The position numbers and the translations under genes are program-made. Below the pieces are notes generated by a model. That model was not told the DNA's origin. It saw only the letters and a list, made by a program, of their open reading frames with translations, and did no database searches. A stretch of DNA of 64,000 bases, from NCBI GenBank assembly GCA_020744425.1, contig JAGMUV010000011.1:620001-684000 (forward strand), given 5' to 3'. The stretch comes from Dactylonectria macrodidyma. Lineage: Eukaryota > Ascomycota > Sordariomycetes > Hypocreales > Nectriaceae. Below are positions 21,529 through 34,973 of this stretch, in pieces; position 1 is the stretch's first letter, and every line of letters starts with the position of its first letter.

Positions 21529-23335
21529 ATGTCGTTGAAACAGGTATGTTCAGCCCAAATCTGCCCGTCGCTTGCCCATGAATTGGCAGTCCGACTGACT
21601 CGTCCTCACATAGGAAATCGAGACCTGGGTTACGGCCCTGGGTCGTTACGACAACAATGAATTCGAAGACTCCATTGTCGAGTTCGAGAAGATTCAAGAC
21701 ACCAGCAAGATTCTCTTCAATATGGGTGTCATTCACGCGACCCTCGGCGAGCATGAGAAAGCTGTAAGTCATGCGCCATCTCCATGCCACCCTGTGCTGT
21801 CCCAGACTGCGATTGCATCGAGGCCGTCTCCCATACTAATAATACTGCTCAACAGGTTGAAGCCTACCAGCGAGCCATCCGACTAGACCAGTACCTTGCC
21901 GTCGCCTACTTCCAGCAGGGTGTCTCCAATTTCCTCCTCGGCGACTTCGAGGAGGCCCTTGCCAACTTCAACGATACCCTCCTGTACCTGCGCGGCAACG
22001 CTATGATCGATTATGCCCAACTGGGTCTTCTCTTCAAGCTCTACTCGTGCGAAGTTCTCTTCAACCGTGGTCTGTGCTATATCTACCTCCAGCAGATGGA
22101 GGCTGGCATGCAGGACTTGTCATACGCCGTCAAGGAGAAGGTGGTCGAGGATCACAATGTTATTGACGAGGCCATCCGTGAACAAGCTGAGGGCTACACT
22201 GTTTTCTCCATTCCTGTCGGCGTTGTTTACCGGCCCAACGAAGCCAAGGTGCGCAACCTCAAGACAAAGGATTACCTCGGCAAGGCACGGCTTGTTGCCG
22301 CTTCGGATCGTGCCAACGCATTCACTGGCTTCGCCGGCTCAGAGATCAAGAACGTAAGAGTACCCCTTGTCCTGGCAAAATTGAGATAGCTAACAACCAT
22401 GCTAGGCCGGAAAGTTGGAAGTCAAGGACGACCGACCCCCAGACAACATCTCCTTCGCTGCCACGAACCTCGTCAAGCCCGGTATCCAGTCCCGCAGACA
22501 GCAATCAGAGCCGCCATCCAACCGAAATGTCTTCCCCCCTACACCTCCACCTGAGAATGAGCGTCCTTCTCGTGGTGCTTCTGTCCGCAATGGCCAAAAG
22601 CCCATGCTGGCGAAGCTCAACATCCAACAAGCTGAGACGAACCGTCGCTACGAGAAGGCTGGATCACCCCCAGATGCTCGTCAAAGACCATCAAGGTCTG
22701 CGTCTGCTAACCCTACCAAGGGTTCGGGTCAGACTCCTATCCAGCGAAGACCGAAACAGATTCCGGAGGAGGAAGGCTCCTACGCTGGCGAGGTCTATGA
22801 CATGTACGGTGGTGGTGGGTCTCGTGGCTCAAGGGGATCTGGTGGTAGCCGACAAGCTCGCCCCCGGTATGCTAACGAAGATGACGGCTCTGATTACGAT
22901 GACGGATCTTTTGACGAAGGCGACTTTGAGATGATAGGCAACAACCGTCGTGGCCCCGGCTCAGTAGCTGGATCCTCACGTAGCGGTGGACGCCGTGTCG
23001 AAGTCACCAAGATCCGCGTCAAGGTACACGCTGATGATGTGAGATACATCATGGTCAAGCCTAATGTCGAATTCACTGTCTTGGTCGAAAAGGTCAGGGA
23101 AAAGTTCGGTCTGCGCCGCCGCTTCAAGGTCAAGGTCAAGGACGAGGACATGCCTAACGGTGATATGATTACCATGGGCGATCAAGATGACCTGGACATG
23201 GTTATCGACACCGCCAAGGACGAGGCTCGAAAAGCCAGGCAAGAAACCGCGAAAATGGAGGTTAGTACAGCCCTTACTGTTAGGTGCCACCCGATGACTA
23301 ACGTTACATTGCAGATTTGGATCATGGAAGTTTAG
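21529..23335 (+). CDS. noxR: NADPH oxidase regulator NoxR (p67phox-like)
   Basis: Five exons (21529-21543, 21614-21763, 21856-22353, 22406-23260, 23315-23335) give 512 residues. NoxR binds Rac and activates the fungal NADPH oxidases NoxA/NoxB, which make superoxide for development, hyphal fusion and infection structures. Residues 6 to about 170 are tetratricopeptide repeats (ILFNMGVIHATLGEHEKAVEA, AVAYFQQGVSNFLLGDFEEAL, LFNRGLCYIYLQQMEAG). A conserved activation region follows (EGYTVFSIPVGVVYRPNEAKV). Residues about 230-410 are disordered, with Pro- and Gly/Ser/Arg-rich stretches. Residues about 415-495 are a PB1 domain (VEVTKIRVKVHADDVRYIMV, then an acidic GDQDDLDMV) that in other fungi binds Cdc24 and BemA-type partners. 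The first coding exon is only 15 bp and the last 21 bp. The mammalian SH3 domains are absent, as usual in fungi. Confidence 0.96.
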
Positions 23336-23968
23336 ACATTATACCCCTCTTGCGTTTGCATTTCTATCTACTCTACCGTCTCACGATATAATGGACTGTC
23401 ATTATAGCGGCGTGTTCTTGATGAACAGCCCCTCTTTTGGACATGACTGCACAGCAGTCCCCCCCTTTATTTTTTACCCCTTTATTTTCTTATTTCATAT
23501 CATATCTTATTCTTTATCCTGTATCTTTGCCACTCCAAGGCACGTTATGAGTAGCATAGCCAACCCCATTTATTAGAGGAGGCTGGTAGGAGTCCGGAGG
23601 TCATCATGATCCTAATATTTGCTTTGTGGTGAAAGGAACGCCTGGCAGTATATCATACAGGCCAAGAGTTGGAGCAACATGGCTCAACAATATCTCGGGA
23701 GGATTCGGGTTGAATATATCGATCATGACACGACTATACGATTTGCTTGATTTGAAATGGCGGGGTATTGGGCCAACTTGGACGGGTCTGGTTGGAAGCG
23801 TGGTGAAGTGAAGGTGAAAAGTGTTGTTTCCTTTTAGGTTCTCTATGGTGCATCGGTCAACACATGATTTTACAAGCTATGGTACAAATTTACAAGCCGT
23901 CTTTGCCTCTAAGAATCCAACTCCTGCTCTCTTTTACGACTCCGTCTGAAGCCCGATCCAAGAAGGTG
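23336..23968. other. Convergent 3' region, noxR / mitochondrial GluRS
   Basis: About 630 bp between the convergent stops, AT-richer than the genes, with T-rich stretches near 23.46-23.52 kb typical of fungal 3' untranslated regions. No coding region is supported. Confidence 0.5.
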
Positions 23969-27154
<3,186 letters not shown>

Positions 27155-28717
27155 ATGGACGGGAACGCGTTCAACGCCGGTGGCCCGGCCGAGGAGGAGG
27201 TCGATCTCTACGGTATGTCTTGTCTCCCCGCATTCGTATACCCTGTCACAGTTTTTTTTTTTTCGCCCGCTTCAGCGACGCCAGTCGCGGGGGAGGCCTG
27301 CAGATATCGAGAGGGCTGAGGCTGACTGGCGGGGCTGTAGAGTTACTCAGTATCGACAAGACGTCCACGCCGGATCAGATTAAGAAGGCATACCGAAAGG
27401 TGCGTGTCACACCCTTCGATTACACAGATCAGATCGCCGAAAGAACTACGTCCTAACAAGAACACTTTGCCCCTCACAGGCCGCCCTCAAATACCACCCG
27501 GACAAGGTTCCCGAGGAACAGCGAGAGGAGTCCGAAGTCAAGTTCAAGGAAATCACACAGGCATACGAAATCCTCGGCGATGAAGAGAAGCGCAGCCTCT
27601 ATGACATGCACGGCATGGCGGCTTTCGACAAGTCCCGCGGCGGCCCTGGCGGCGCTGAGGTCGATCTCAACGACATCATTTCGCAGATGTTCGGCTTCGA
27701 CATGGGCGGCGGAGGTCCCGGTGGTCCTGGCGGCCCCGGCGGACCTCGACGACCCCGACGAGGAGCTGACGAAGATCAGCCTTATAAAGTAACGCTGGAA
27801 GAGCTCTATCGTGGTAAGACGGTCAAGTTCGCTGCCAACAAGCAGGTCCTTTGCGGCACATGCAAGGGTTCCGGTGGCAAGGACAAGGCCAAACCCACAC
27901 AATGCGAGCGGTGCAAGGGTAACGGCATCGTCGAGGCCTTCCGCCAGCTCGGTCCCGGCATGATGCGCCGCGAGACTGTCATTTGCGACCATTGCCAGGG
28001 CGCAGGTTCTATCTACAAGGAAAAGGATCGCTGCAAGAAGTGCAAGGGTAAGCGCACGGCGGAGGAGAAGAAGGTCCTGGAGATCTATATCCCCCGCGGC
28101 TCCATGCACGGTGAGCGCATCGTCCTCGAGGGCGAGGCCGACCAGCACCCGGATCAGATCCCAGGCGATATTGTCTTCACGCTTGTCGAGGAGAATCACG
28201 ATGTCTTCACCCGTGTGGGACATGACCTCTCCGCCGAACTGACTGTGTCACTGGGCGAGGCTCTGGGCGGCTTCTCTCGAACTGTCCTCAAGCACCTCGA
28301 CGGTCGCGGCATCCATCTCACACGAGAACAGGGTAAGATCCTGCGTCCGAACGACTGTATCAAGATTCCTGGAGAGGGTATGCCTATGAAGCGCGGCGAG
28401 ACCAAGGGTGATCTCTACCTGTTGATCAAGGTCGAATTCCCCGAGGACGGCTGGCTGAAGGACGACTCGGCATATGACGCTTTGCGAAAGATGCTGCCTG
28501 CTGCCCCCAAGGATCTCGAAGCCGAGGAGGTGGATGAGGTTGAGTACGAAAGCGACGCAGATATCGAAGATGTACGTCCCAATGCTCCCAATTTTGACAG
28601 AGTCAATAATCGCTAACATGATGCCAGATGGGCGCAACGGCTGGACAGGGAATGGGCAACGACTGGGAGGACGAGGACGAGATGGGTGACGGCCAGCCGC
28701 AGTGCCAGACTCAGTAA
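27155..28717 (+). CDS. Class I DnaJ/Hsp40 co-chaperone (Xdj1/Ydj1-like) with C-terminal CaaX box
   Basis: Four exons (27155-27212, 27341-27399, 27480-28571, 28628-28717) give 432 residues. The J domain, residues about 18-82, has the HPD motif (KYHPDKVP) that stimulates Hsp70. A short glycine-rich linker ([13 protein letters not shown]) follows. The zinc-finger region has four CxxCxGxG-type repeats: [24 protein letters not shown] and CKKCKGKR. Two C-terminal substrate-binding domains follow. The last exon encodes an acidic tail ending CQTQ, which fits a CaaX farnesylation site as in Ydj1-type proteins, so partial membrane attachment is likely. The opening [23 protein letters not shown] is closer to Xdj1 than to Ydj1 by my reading; yeast Xdj1 works with the TOM complex in mitochondrial protein import. 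The Xdj1/Ydj1 choice is an inference. Confidence 0.93.
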
Positions 28718-29456
28718 ACGCGAGGTCGTTTCTCTTCCCATTTATGAAGAAGATGAGGCAGACCTAGAAGCGAAACAACCTCAGGAGACTGGGGCATGGG
28801 TTAACGAAGTGACGACGGAATCAGAATAGACCAGGGGGCATCATGCTACCCAAAAGGATGCCCATGCCATTGAAGATACTGGGTATAAACTCGCCCGAAA
28901 GGATCGGTAACGAGAAATGGCAGAGGAGAAGATGGACCCCGGCAGGAAAAGGACATCACCGCTCTGGAATGAATAGGAACAAGACTCGCTGCAGAAGGCG
29001 AGGATAGCCCAAAGTAGATGTGTGAGCATGGAAATGCTAGCTTTCGATACATGTCATAGAAGCCATTTTTTACAAACGGTGACCATGCTGATTTTGTAGG
29101 CGTGGGTTCTGCGGGTTCGTAGAGAAGTAGACGAGGAGTTTCGCAAGTTCGGTTGGGTTGAACAATCGAGCTGAAGGTGGGCGTAGGGGGTCACATGCTA
29201 TGACGGTATCGGGGTCGAAGCTGGGGAAATGGCGGTTACGTATCGCCGGCCCCACCAACCCACCACGGCCGATAACCTCACATCAACGTCGAGACTCATC
29301 CAACCCCACCTTCGACCATCGCCATCTTCACCTTTAACTGTTGTCTGCTGTCTTGTCCGACTTCTCGAGACCTCTCCCGTCCCCTCCTCGGGACTAAGCA
29401 AGGCGGCAGCACAGTCCATCTCAACCACACCAAGCAACACTCACACACGTCCAGCC
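28718..29456. other. Intergenic region, DnaJ 3' end / SNF8 promoter
   Basis: About 740 bp between two genes on the same strand. The final 120 bp before the SNF8 start are C-rich and pyrimidine-rich, typical of a leader. The frame of SNF8 stays open upstream to about 29.23 kb, but the match to the family begins at the ATG at 29457. No other gene is seen. Confidence 0.5.
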
Positions 29457-30263
29457 ATGTCCCACAAAGGCGTCGGCCTCGCGGCCTTCGACCGCTCCCG
29501 CCTCACGTCGGCGCACTACGCCTCCCACGGCTCCTCGCTGCGCGCCACAAACGCCCAGGCGCTCGAGACGCAGGTCGAGGTGTTCCGGTCGCTGCTGCAG
29601 CAGTTCGCCGCCACGCACGCCCGCGACATCCGCTCCGACCCGGCCTTCCGCGCCCAGTTCGCCCGCATGTGCGCCGCCATCGGCGTCGACCCCCTCGCCA
29701 GCAGTAACCTGGGCAGCGGTGGCAGCGGCAGCAGCGGCGCAAGCTCCGTCTGGGCGCAGCTGCTGGGCAAGACGGTCCACGACTTCTACTTCGAGCTCGC
29801 CGTGCGCATCGTCGAGGTGTGCAGCGCCACGCGCGCCGAGAACGGCGGGCTGATCGGCCTCGCCGACCTCCGCGAGCGCGTCGCCCGCGGCCGGCTAGAT
29901 GGCTCCGACCCCATCGCCGACGACGACGTGCGCCGCGCCGTGCAGACGCTGGCTCCGCTCGGTGGTGCCTACGACGTGGTGCGCGTCGGCCGCCGCGAGT
30001 ACGTCCGCAGCGTCCCCCGCGAGCTGAGTACCGACCAGGCCGCCGTCGTCGAGGCCGTCCAGGTCCTGGGCTACGTGAGCGTCGGCATGCTGCGCGACAA
30101 CCTCGGCTGGGAGCGCGCGCGCGCGCGCACCGTCATAGACGATCTCGTCAGCGAGGGCATGCTGTGGGTGGACAAGCAGACCAAAGGGGAGTGGGAGTAT
30201 TGGAGCTTAGGGTTCATGCCGGAAATGGACAGCGGCGATGCTGTCGTTGAAGAAGCAGGCTGA
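29457..30263 (+). CDS. ESCRT-II subunit Snf8/Vps22 (EAP30)
   Basis: One exon of 268 residues. Snf8 is the central subunit of ESCRT-II, which helps to sort ubiquitylated cargo into multivesicular bodies and recruits ESCRT-III through Vps25/Vps20. Diagnostic segments are the N-terminal MSHKGVGLAAFDR, the helical region ETQVEVFRSLLQQFAATHARDIRSDPAFR, DFYFELAVRIVEVC, and the winged-helix block EAVQVLGYVSVGMLRDNLGW followed by DDLVSEGMLWVDKQ. A Gly/Ser-rich linker (about residues 82-97) interrupts the conserved segment after GVDPLAS. The gene is very GC-rich, with C or G at nearly every third codon position and a GC repeat at about 30113-30128, unlike its neighbours. The ATG at 29457 gives the family N-terminus. 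Confidence 0.93.
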   Translation: MSHKGVGLAAFDRSRLTSAHYASHGSSLRATNAQALETQVEVFRSLLQQFAATHARDIRSDPAFRAQFARMCAAIGVDPLASSNLGSGGSGSSGASSVWAQLLGKTVHDFYFELAVRIVEVCSATRAENGGLIGLADLRERVARGRLDGSDPIADDDVRRAVQTLAPLGGAYDVVRVGRREYVRSVPRELSTDQAAVVEAVQVLGYVSVGMLRDNLGWERARARTVIDDLVSEGMLWVDKQTKGEWEYWSLGFMPEMDSGDAVVEEAG

Positions 30264-31196
30264 TGCGCGTCATGATAACACCGAAACGTGCTCCATTGCC
30301 TGGCTAAGAGGTCCTAGGCCCCAAGTCCCAGAGACCATCATCATATACCCCAGGGGACCTAGAACAAACATGCGCAAGCATCCTAGTGCCGAGGAGGGAA
30401 TCTAGTCACACCAACGCATTCACGGCACACCCATCACCTCTATGGTCGACAACCACAAGACTACTGCAATATCTAGCTTTCAATCATGAAGCATATACAC
30501 TTCACATCGACGTCGAAGGACCTGCAGCCCCCTAGCTTCAGTTCCCAGACCACGTCTCAACATAAAAAGGGCCGCCGAAGACTCATTTCACGAATGAAGT
30601 TGTAAGGAGAAGGGCAAGTGACCAGGACAAGACTCGACATACATAGACATACACCTCGAGGACAGACGACCTACTTAGGAGGCGAAACAAAAGACCACTA
30701 GTCTACGACCAAGGATAGACAAGACGGGCAATAATAGATATAAACCCACAACACGTGTTCTACATTGAGCGCATCTAAAAAAAACAAAAGATCAACATAG
30801 GAGTAATACTAGTTCATTCATTAACCAGCAGCCCACACCAACATACAACACACAACATATATCTCCTTGGCGCGCGTCACTTGCCACGCCCCAAGACGCG
30901 GCTCAGATACAACGCCACAACATCTCCTCTCACTCCCATTCTCTTTAACTGCTGTAGATACGTACGTCAAATAGCTGTGACTTGAACGCGCACCAGTCCT
31001 CCCCTAGATCTGGGGTATATACTTGTCGAGTGACGCTGTTGTCCGAGCTGCTGCAATTTCCCCTCCCTCTTCCTCCTCTTTTCCCAAAGAAGCTGTAGTC
31101 CCTTAATACGTCACAGTCCCCCTCCCGTCCATAACTCCTGGGTGATTTCAGGCCTGTTTGACCGATGAGCTAGGCCCTCAGCCAGGACGGAGGAGC
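30264..31196. other. Convergent 3' region, SNF8 / Mpv17-family gene
   Basis: About 930 bp between convergent stops (counting the alternative stop at 31197). The left part is A-rich on the + strand near 30.6-30.85 kb. No coding region is supported. Confidence 0.5.
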
Positions 31197-31209
31197 TTAG
31201 TAAGGGGGG

Positions 31210-32506
31210 TTAGTGCCCAGCGGGGGGTAGTCCTCTGGGCGGGTGGGCGCGATGCTGCCAGGGCCGCGGGGATCGCGAGGATCGCGGGGGGTCACGGCTG
31301 TCGCGGGGGTCGCGGAGGTCGCGGCCATCGCGGCCATCGCGGCTGTCGCCGAAGTGCTTCTTGCGGAGGGCAGCGAGGCGCTTCTTCTTGGTGACGGTGT
31401 TGATGTAGGTGCCGATAACGAAACCGACAATGTTGAAGAAGGGGACCCAGAGCTGGTCGGGGAGGAACTTCTGGGCAAAGGCAAGGCAGATGGGCGAGGT
31501 GACCCAAGAGACCTTCATCACCTTCCAGAATCCGACCTTGACGGTAGCGCGGACCTGGTGGTAGGTGCGAGCGCCAGCAATCAGGGCCATAGCGACGAGG
31601 TAGACGCTGTTCTGGATGGGGGCGATCTATTGATGTGTTAGCCGAAGGGTCTTCCCCCGCAACTCGTCTTGTTATTTCCATTCGGATCGTGTTGCGTCTG
31701 CCTTCTCTGGAAGCGCTTTCTCTCCCTGAAACCCTTTTGGTGCTGCAAGTTTTTGGCCATCTCATAATTCCTCCTCTTCCGGTTTTGAGTTGCTGATGCT
31801 CTTCCTTGCGTCGTTTTTCCATTGCTGTCTATTCCTCCTCTTTTCGCAAACTTCCATAGACGGGCAGACGGAGAGGAGTGCATACGTACAATCAGGTTGC
31901 TGACGAGAATCTGCAGAATCTTGGCCTTGAGGCTAGTGCGGCCCTTGAAAACCTTCTGGAGAGCCCAGATGAGGAAATGGCCGATGGGAGCGCTGATCAA
32001 GGCGCCGTAGGCCGCCATCTTAGGGACACGGGCGGTAAAGTAGTTGCCGTGCTTGTTGCGGTCCTTGGAGAGCCACGAGGCGATAAGCTCCTGGGTTCCG
32101 GCAAGTGTACCGGCAGTCAGCATCTTGGTGCGCAGAGGGTTATTCTCAAGCTCCTTGATGTAGGCCTGTCGCAAATGTCAGTTGGTTTAAATCGGGCGCC
32201 GCCAGAGCTATCTACGATCTGGTGCGAAATGCGGCATTGTCGCGGTCCTCTACGCCGTGGAAAAGACGCGAGTAACGCAAGTTCGAGGAATTGGGGTTGA
32301 CGTACGGCCAGGTAACCCTTGGTGCCGGCATTCTCCATGCCACCGGTCAAGGCGGTGCCAATGACGGCGGAGACAGGATGGTGACCCTTAGTTCCAGGGA
32401 TATCACCTGCTTCGGCCTTGTCGAGCATGGTGGCGACCTTCTCACCGGCGCCGGACACCTTTTCCTGCACCTTGGAGATGGTTTCGCTCTCGAATTTGAC
32501 GCCCAT
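31210..32506 (-). CDS. Mpv17/PMP22-family membrane protein
   Basis: Three exons (32306-32506, 31890-32165, 31210-31626) give 297 residues in the printed frame. The Mpv17/PMP22 family consists of four-helix proteins of peroxisomal or mitochondrial inner membranes, thought to act as small-solute channels. The family core is seen in AAYGALISAPIGHFLIWALQKVFKG and in VGFWKVMKVSWVTSPICLAFAQKFLP followed by WVPFFNIVGFVIGTYINT. The first 67 residues form a hydrophilic extension before the family domain. The C-terminus is a long run of Arg-Asp pairs (RDGRDGRDLRDPRDSRDP). After a run of six G at 31286-31291 the frame changes character. One base fewer there would continue the RD repeat and end at 31197 with YPPLGTNPPY. 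A sequencing slip or a true variation are both possible. Organelle assignment is uncertain. Confidence 0.88.
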
Positions 32507-34973
32507 GGCTGCGGTTGTTGATGGGTATGCTGGTGGAGGTGGTGGTGGTTTTCCGTGGAGCGCGCGCGTCTCGGGCCTTCAAGTCGAAGTCGGGGATTCG
32601 GGAGTCGCCTGGTCTTAGTCCAGTTCTGGACTGACGAAAAGATGGGATCGAGTCGGTCTGGATGGTCAAAAACAGAGGCGCGCGTTGTCGTCGTCGCCAG
32701 AAATCGTCGTCGGGGTCAACGCGGCGGCGTCATAAACGTGGTGTGAGAGGGAAAAACACGCGCGGGTGAGGCGGCCTGGCAGACGGTCAGTTTCAAGGTT
32801 TAGCGAGGTCGCACAAACGGTCGATGGTGGTCGAAGAAGGGCGAGAGAGCAACGGCGAGGGCAGAGAGAGGCTGCCGAGGTGGAAGAGTGAACACTGAGA
32901 TTGACCAGGTTCAATTGATGATATCCGGCCAATGGATTTGTTGACCCGGCGGCGATGACAACCTCAGTCCAAATGATAGATTGAGCGATGGGAGTGGCTC
33001 GGCGACAACGGGGTGGTGGCTGGGGATGGCGATGTTTACCTTGAGTCTCTCCGTGGATGCTTGGGTCAAGGTGGAACGAGGCAGGGGGTACAGGGTAAGT
33101 CGACCCGGGGGGAGAGGATATACTTACGACCGTAGGACCGTATGTGAGGGTGGTGATGATGATGGAGATGGAGGATGGGAGGGTCCGGAGGGAGGAGAGG
33201 GAGAGAGCGCGGGTGGAGCGAAGTGCGAAGTGGTTGGTTGGTGGTCGGTGGTCGGTGGTTGGTGTGTTGATTATTTGTCTGGGGGCAGGAGCGAGGACGA
33301 CGGGGGACGGGGAAGGAGTGACCGGGGGGCGTGTGGGAGATGAGATGAGCCAGCGACACTCTCAGCTCACCTCAAACCCCCCAAAAGAGAACGCGACTGG
33401 GTACCTACGGGCGGCATAATTGGCTGGTCGGGGCCCAAAGGCGAGGCTAGGTACAGTACTTCCGTAGCTTCCAAGGTCGAGAGGGGGGTGCGTGCTGTAC
33501 CTACAGCGGGTGCAGCTGTGGGCCAGGTACAAACTCGTCAGTTTTAGCTGCTAAGCTGGAGCTGGGCCTTGGCTGCTGAGGCCCTCCCAGGTTGCCGATA
33601 TCTGCGCTTCTAAGTGGACGGGAGCACATCTTGATGGTGCGTGTGCCCTGCAATGATCAGACACCTACATGCCCATATGCTCGGCTACATTGTGTACATA
33701 CAGTACATGATATCTCGCCCACCGTCGCTCGCCATTGCGACTTGGATGCAGCGCTGACATGCAACCCATCCAAAGCCCGAAGCTGAGCTGTCCACCTCTA
33801 ACACGCTGCTGTGCCGCCAGGGGCACCACCAGCTGCAGCACCCACAGCTCCCCCCCCTAAGATGGACAGCCATCCCAAGGCAAAACTTCCCGGTTCTCGC
33901 CCGCTGATTGGTCGCGCAGCCACGGGCCGAGGTTCATCCCCCCTCTACCTCCTCACGTCGGTACCTTTTCACGGGATAGAGCTGGGCTCGGCAAGGCTGT
34001 TGTTTTCGCCTAGGCCGCAAGTGGTAGTGGTGGGTGCATAGCAACCAGACTAAACACGCGTCCACTATCAACAATACAATTCTCAAGATGCTCGTATTTG
34101 ACCGATGAAGCTGCAGTGGTTGCTCTACTTTTCGCTGCTGTGGCTTTTCAGTGTGTTCAACCCAGAACCTTTTGCTAAATTTTCTTTGGGGTCGTCATAG
34201 ATCCCACTGGTGCGTAATGCGTGGTCGGACATGTGGCTGGTTTTCCGATACGCCCAAAATCGGGACGGGCCTTGCACGTGAAAACACGTCCAATTGGGTC
34301 ACCTCGCCTCACCTTGCTTCACCTGGTCCAGATTTCAGGAAAAACAAGAGCCGAGCCCGAGGAATCTTGCAATTGTGGAGGACCCGACCCGACAAGGCAA
34401 AGTCGATAATTACACTGACTTGCATACACATAAATCCCGTAGACGCGGGGGGGTTCGAGTCAAGAAGCCGCGGTATTCCCCACGGCAATCAAGCACGCAC
34501 ATATGGCATCCGCACACCGTTTTTGATCCTTGTCTTTCCGTGCTCTCCACAAGTGAAGCATGGTCCCTACGTAGAACACATGATACTACCTCCTCTCAAC
34601 CTTCCAGTCCCAAACTGCCTGCTTCGTACACCTATTGTCCATACAAATCACGCCAATGCCAACGACAATGAAGCCAACGATTGTTGGGAATCAATCAAGA
34701 AAAACAAAGAGTAGACGCCAGAGGTTCATGGTCATAAGAACCCCCATCCGCCGAGAATGTCCCATAAGACGCCTGTCTCCTATAACCTAACGTGAGGTGC
34801 CTGACGGTTGTGTCCAGAGCACGCATTTCCCCTTCTTCCCATATGGTAATCAAAGTCGTTCGTTCCAAGAAAGCAATCAAGCCACCGTGACAGAGTGGCT
34901 GCGCTGGCCACCGCATGCTCAGTATCGTCTCGTCTCTTCTCTTCCTCCTCACATGCCTTTCTCCCCCTCGCCG
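32507..34973. other. Intergenic region, Mpv17-family promoter / Tea4 3' end
   Basis: About 2.5 kb with no supportable gene. The first 900 bp are GA-rich on the + strand, thus pyrimidine-rich on the minus strand, and probably hold the leader and promoter of the minus-strand Mpv17-family gene. Short GGT/GGTC repeats occur at about 33228-33262. The rest shows no structure that I recognise, apart from a CTACGTAG octamer at 34567-34574. Confidence 0.5.

Noticed and set aside
29503..30250. Open frames in other frames and on the other strand across SNF8
   Set aside because: Extreme GC content removes stop codons from all frames; only the + frame starting at 29457 matches a family.
34451..34480. GGTTCGAGTC-like sequence resembling a tRNA B box
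   Set aside because: No A box, acceptor stem or cloverleaf can be drawn around it.
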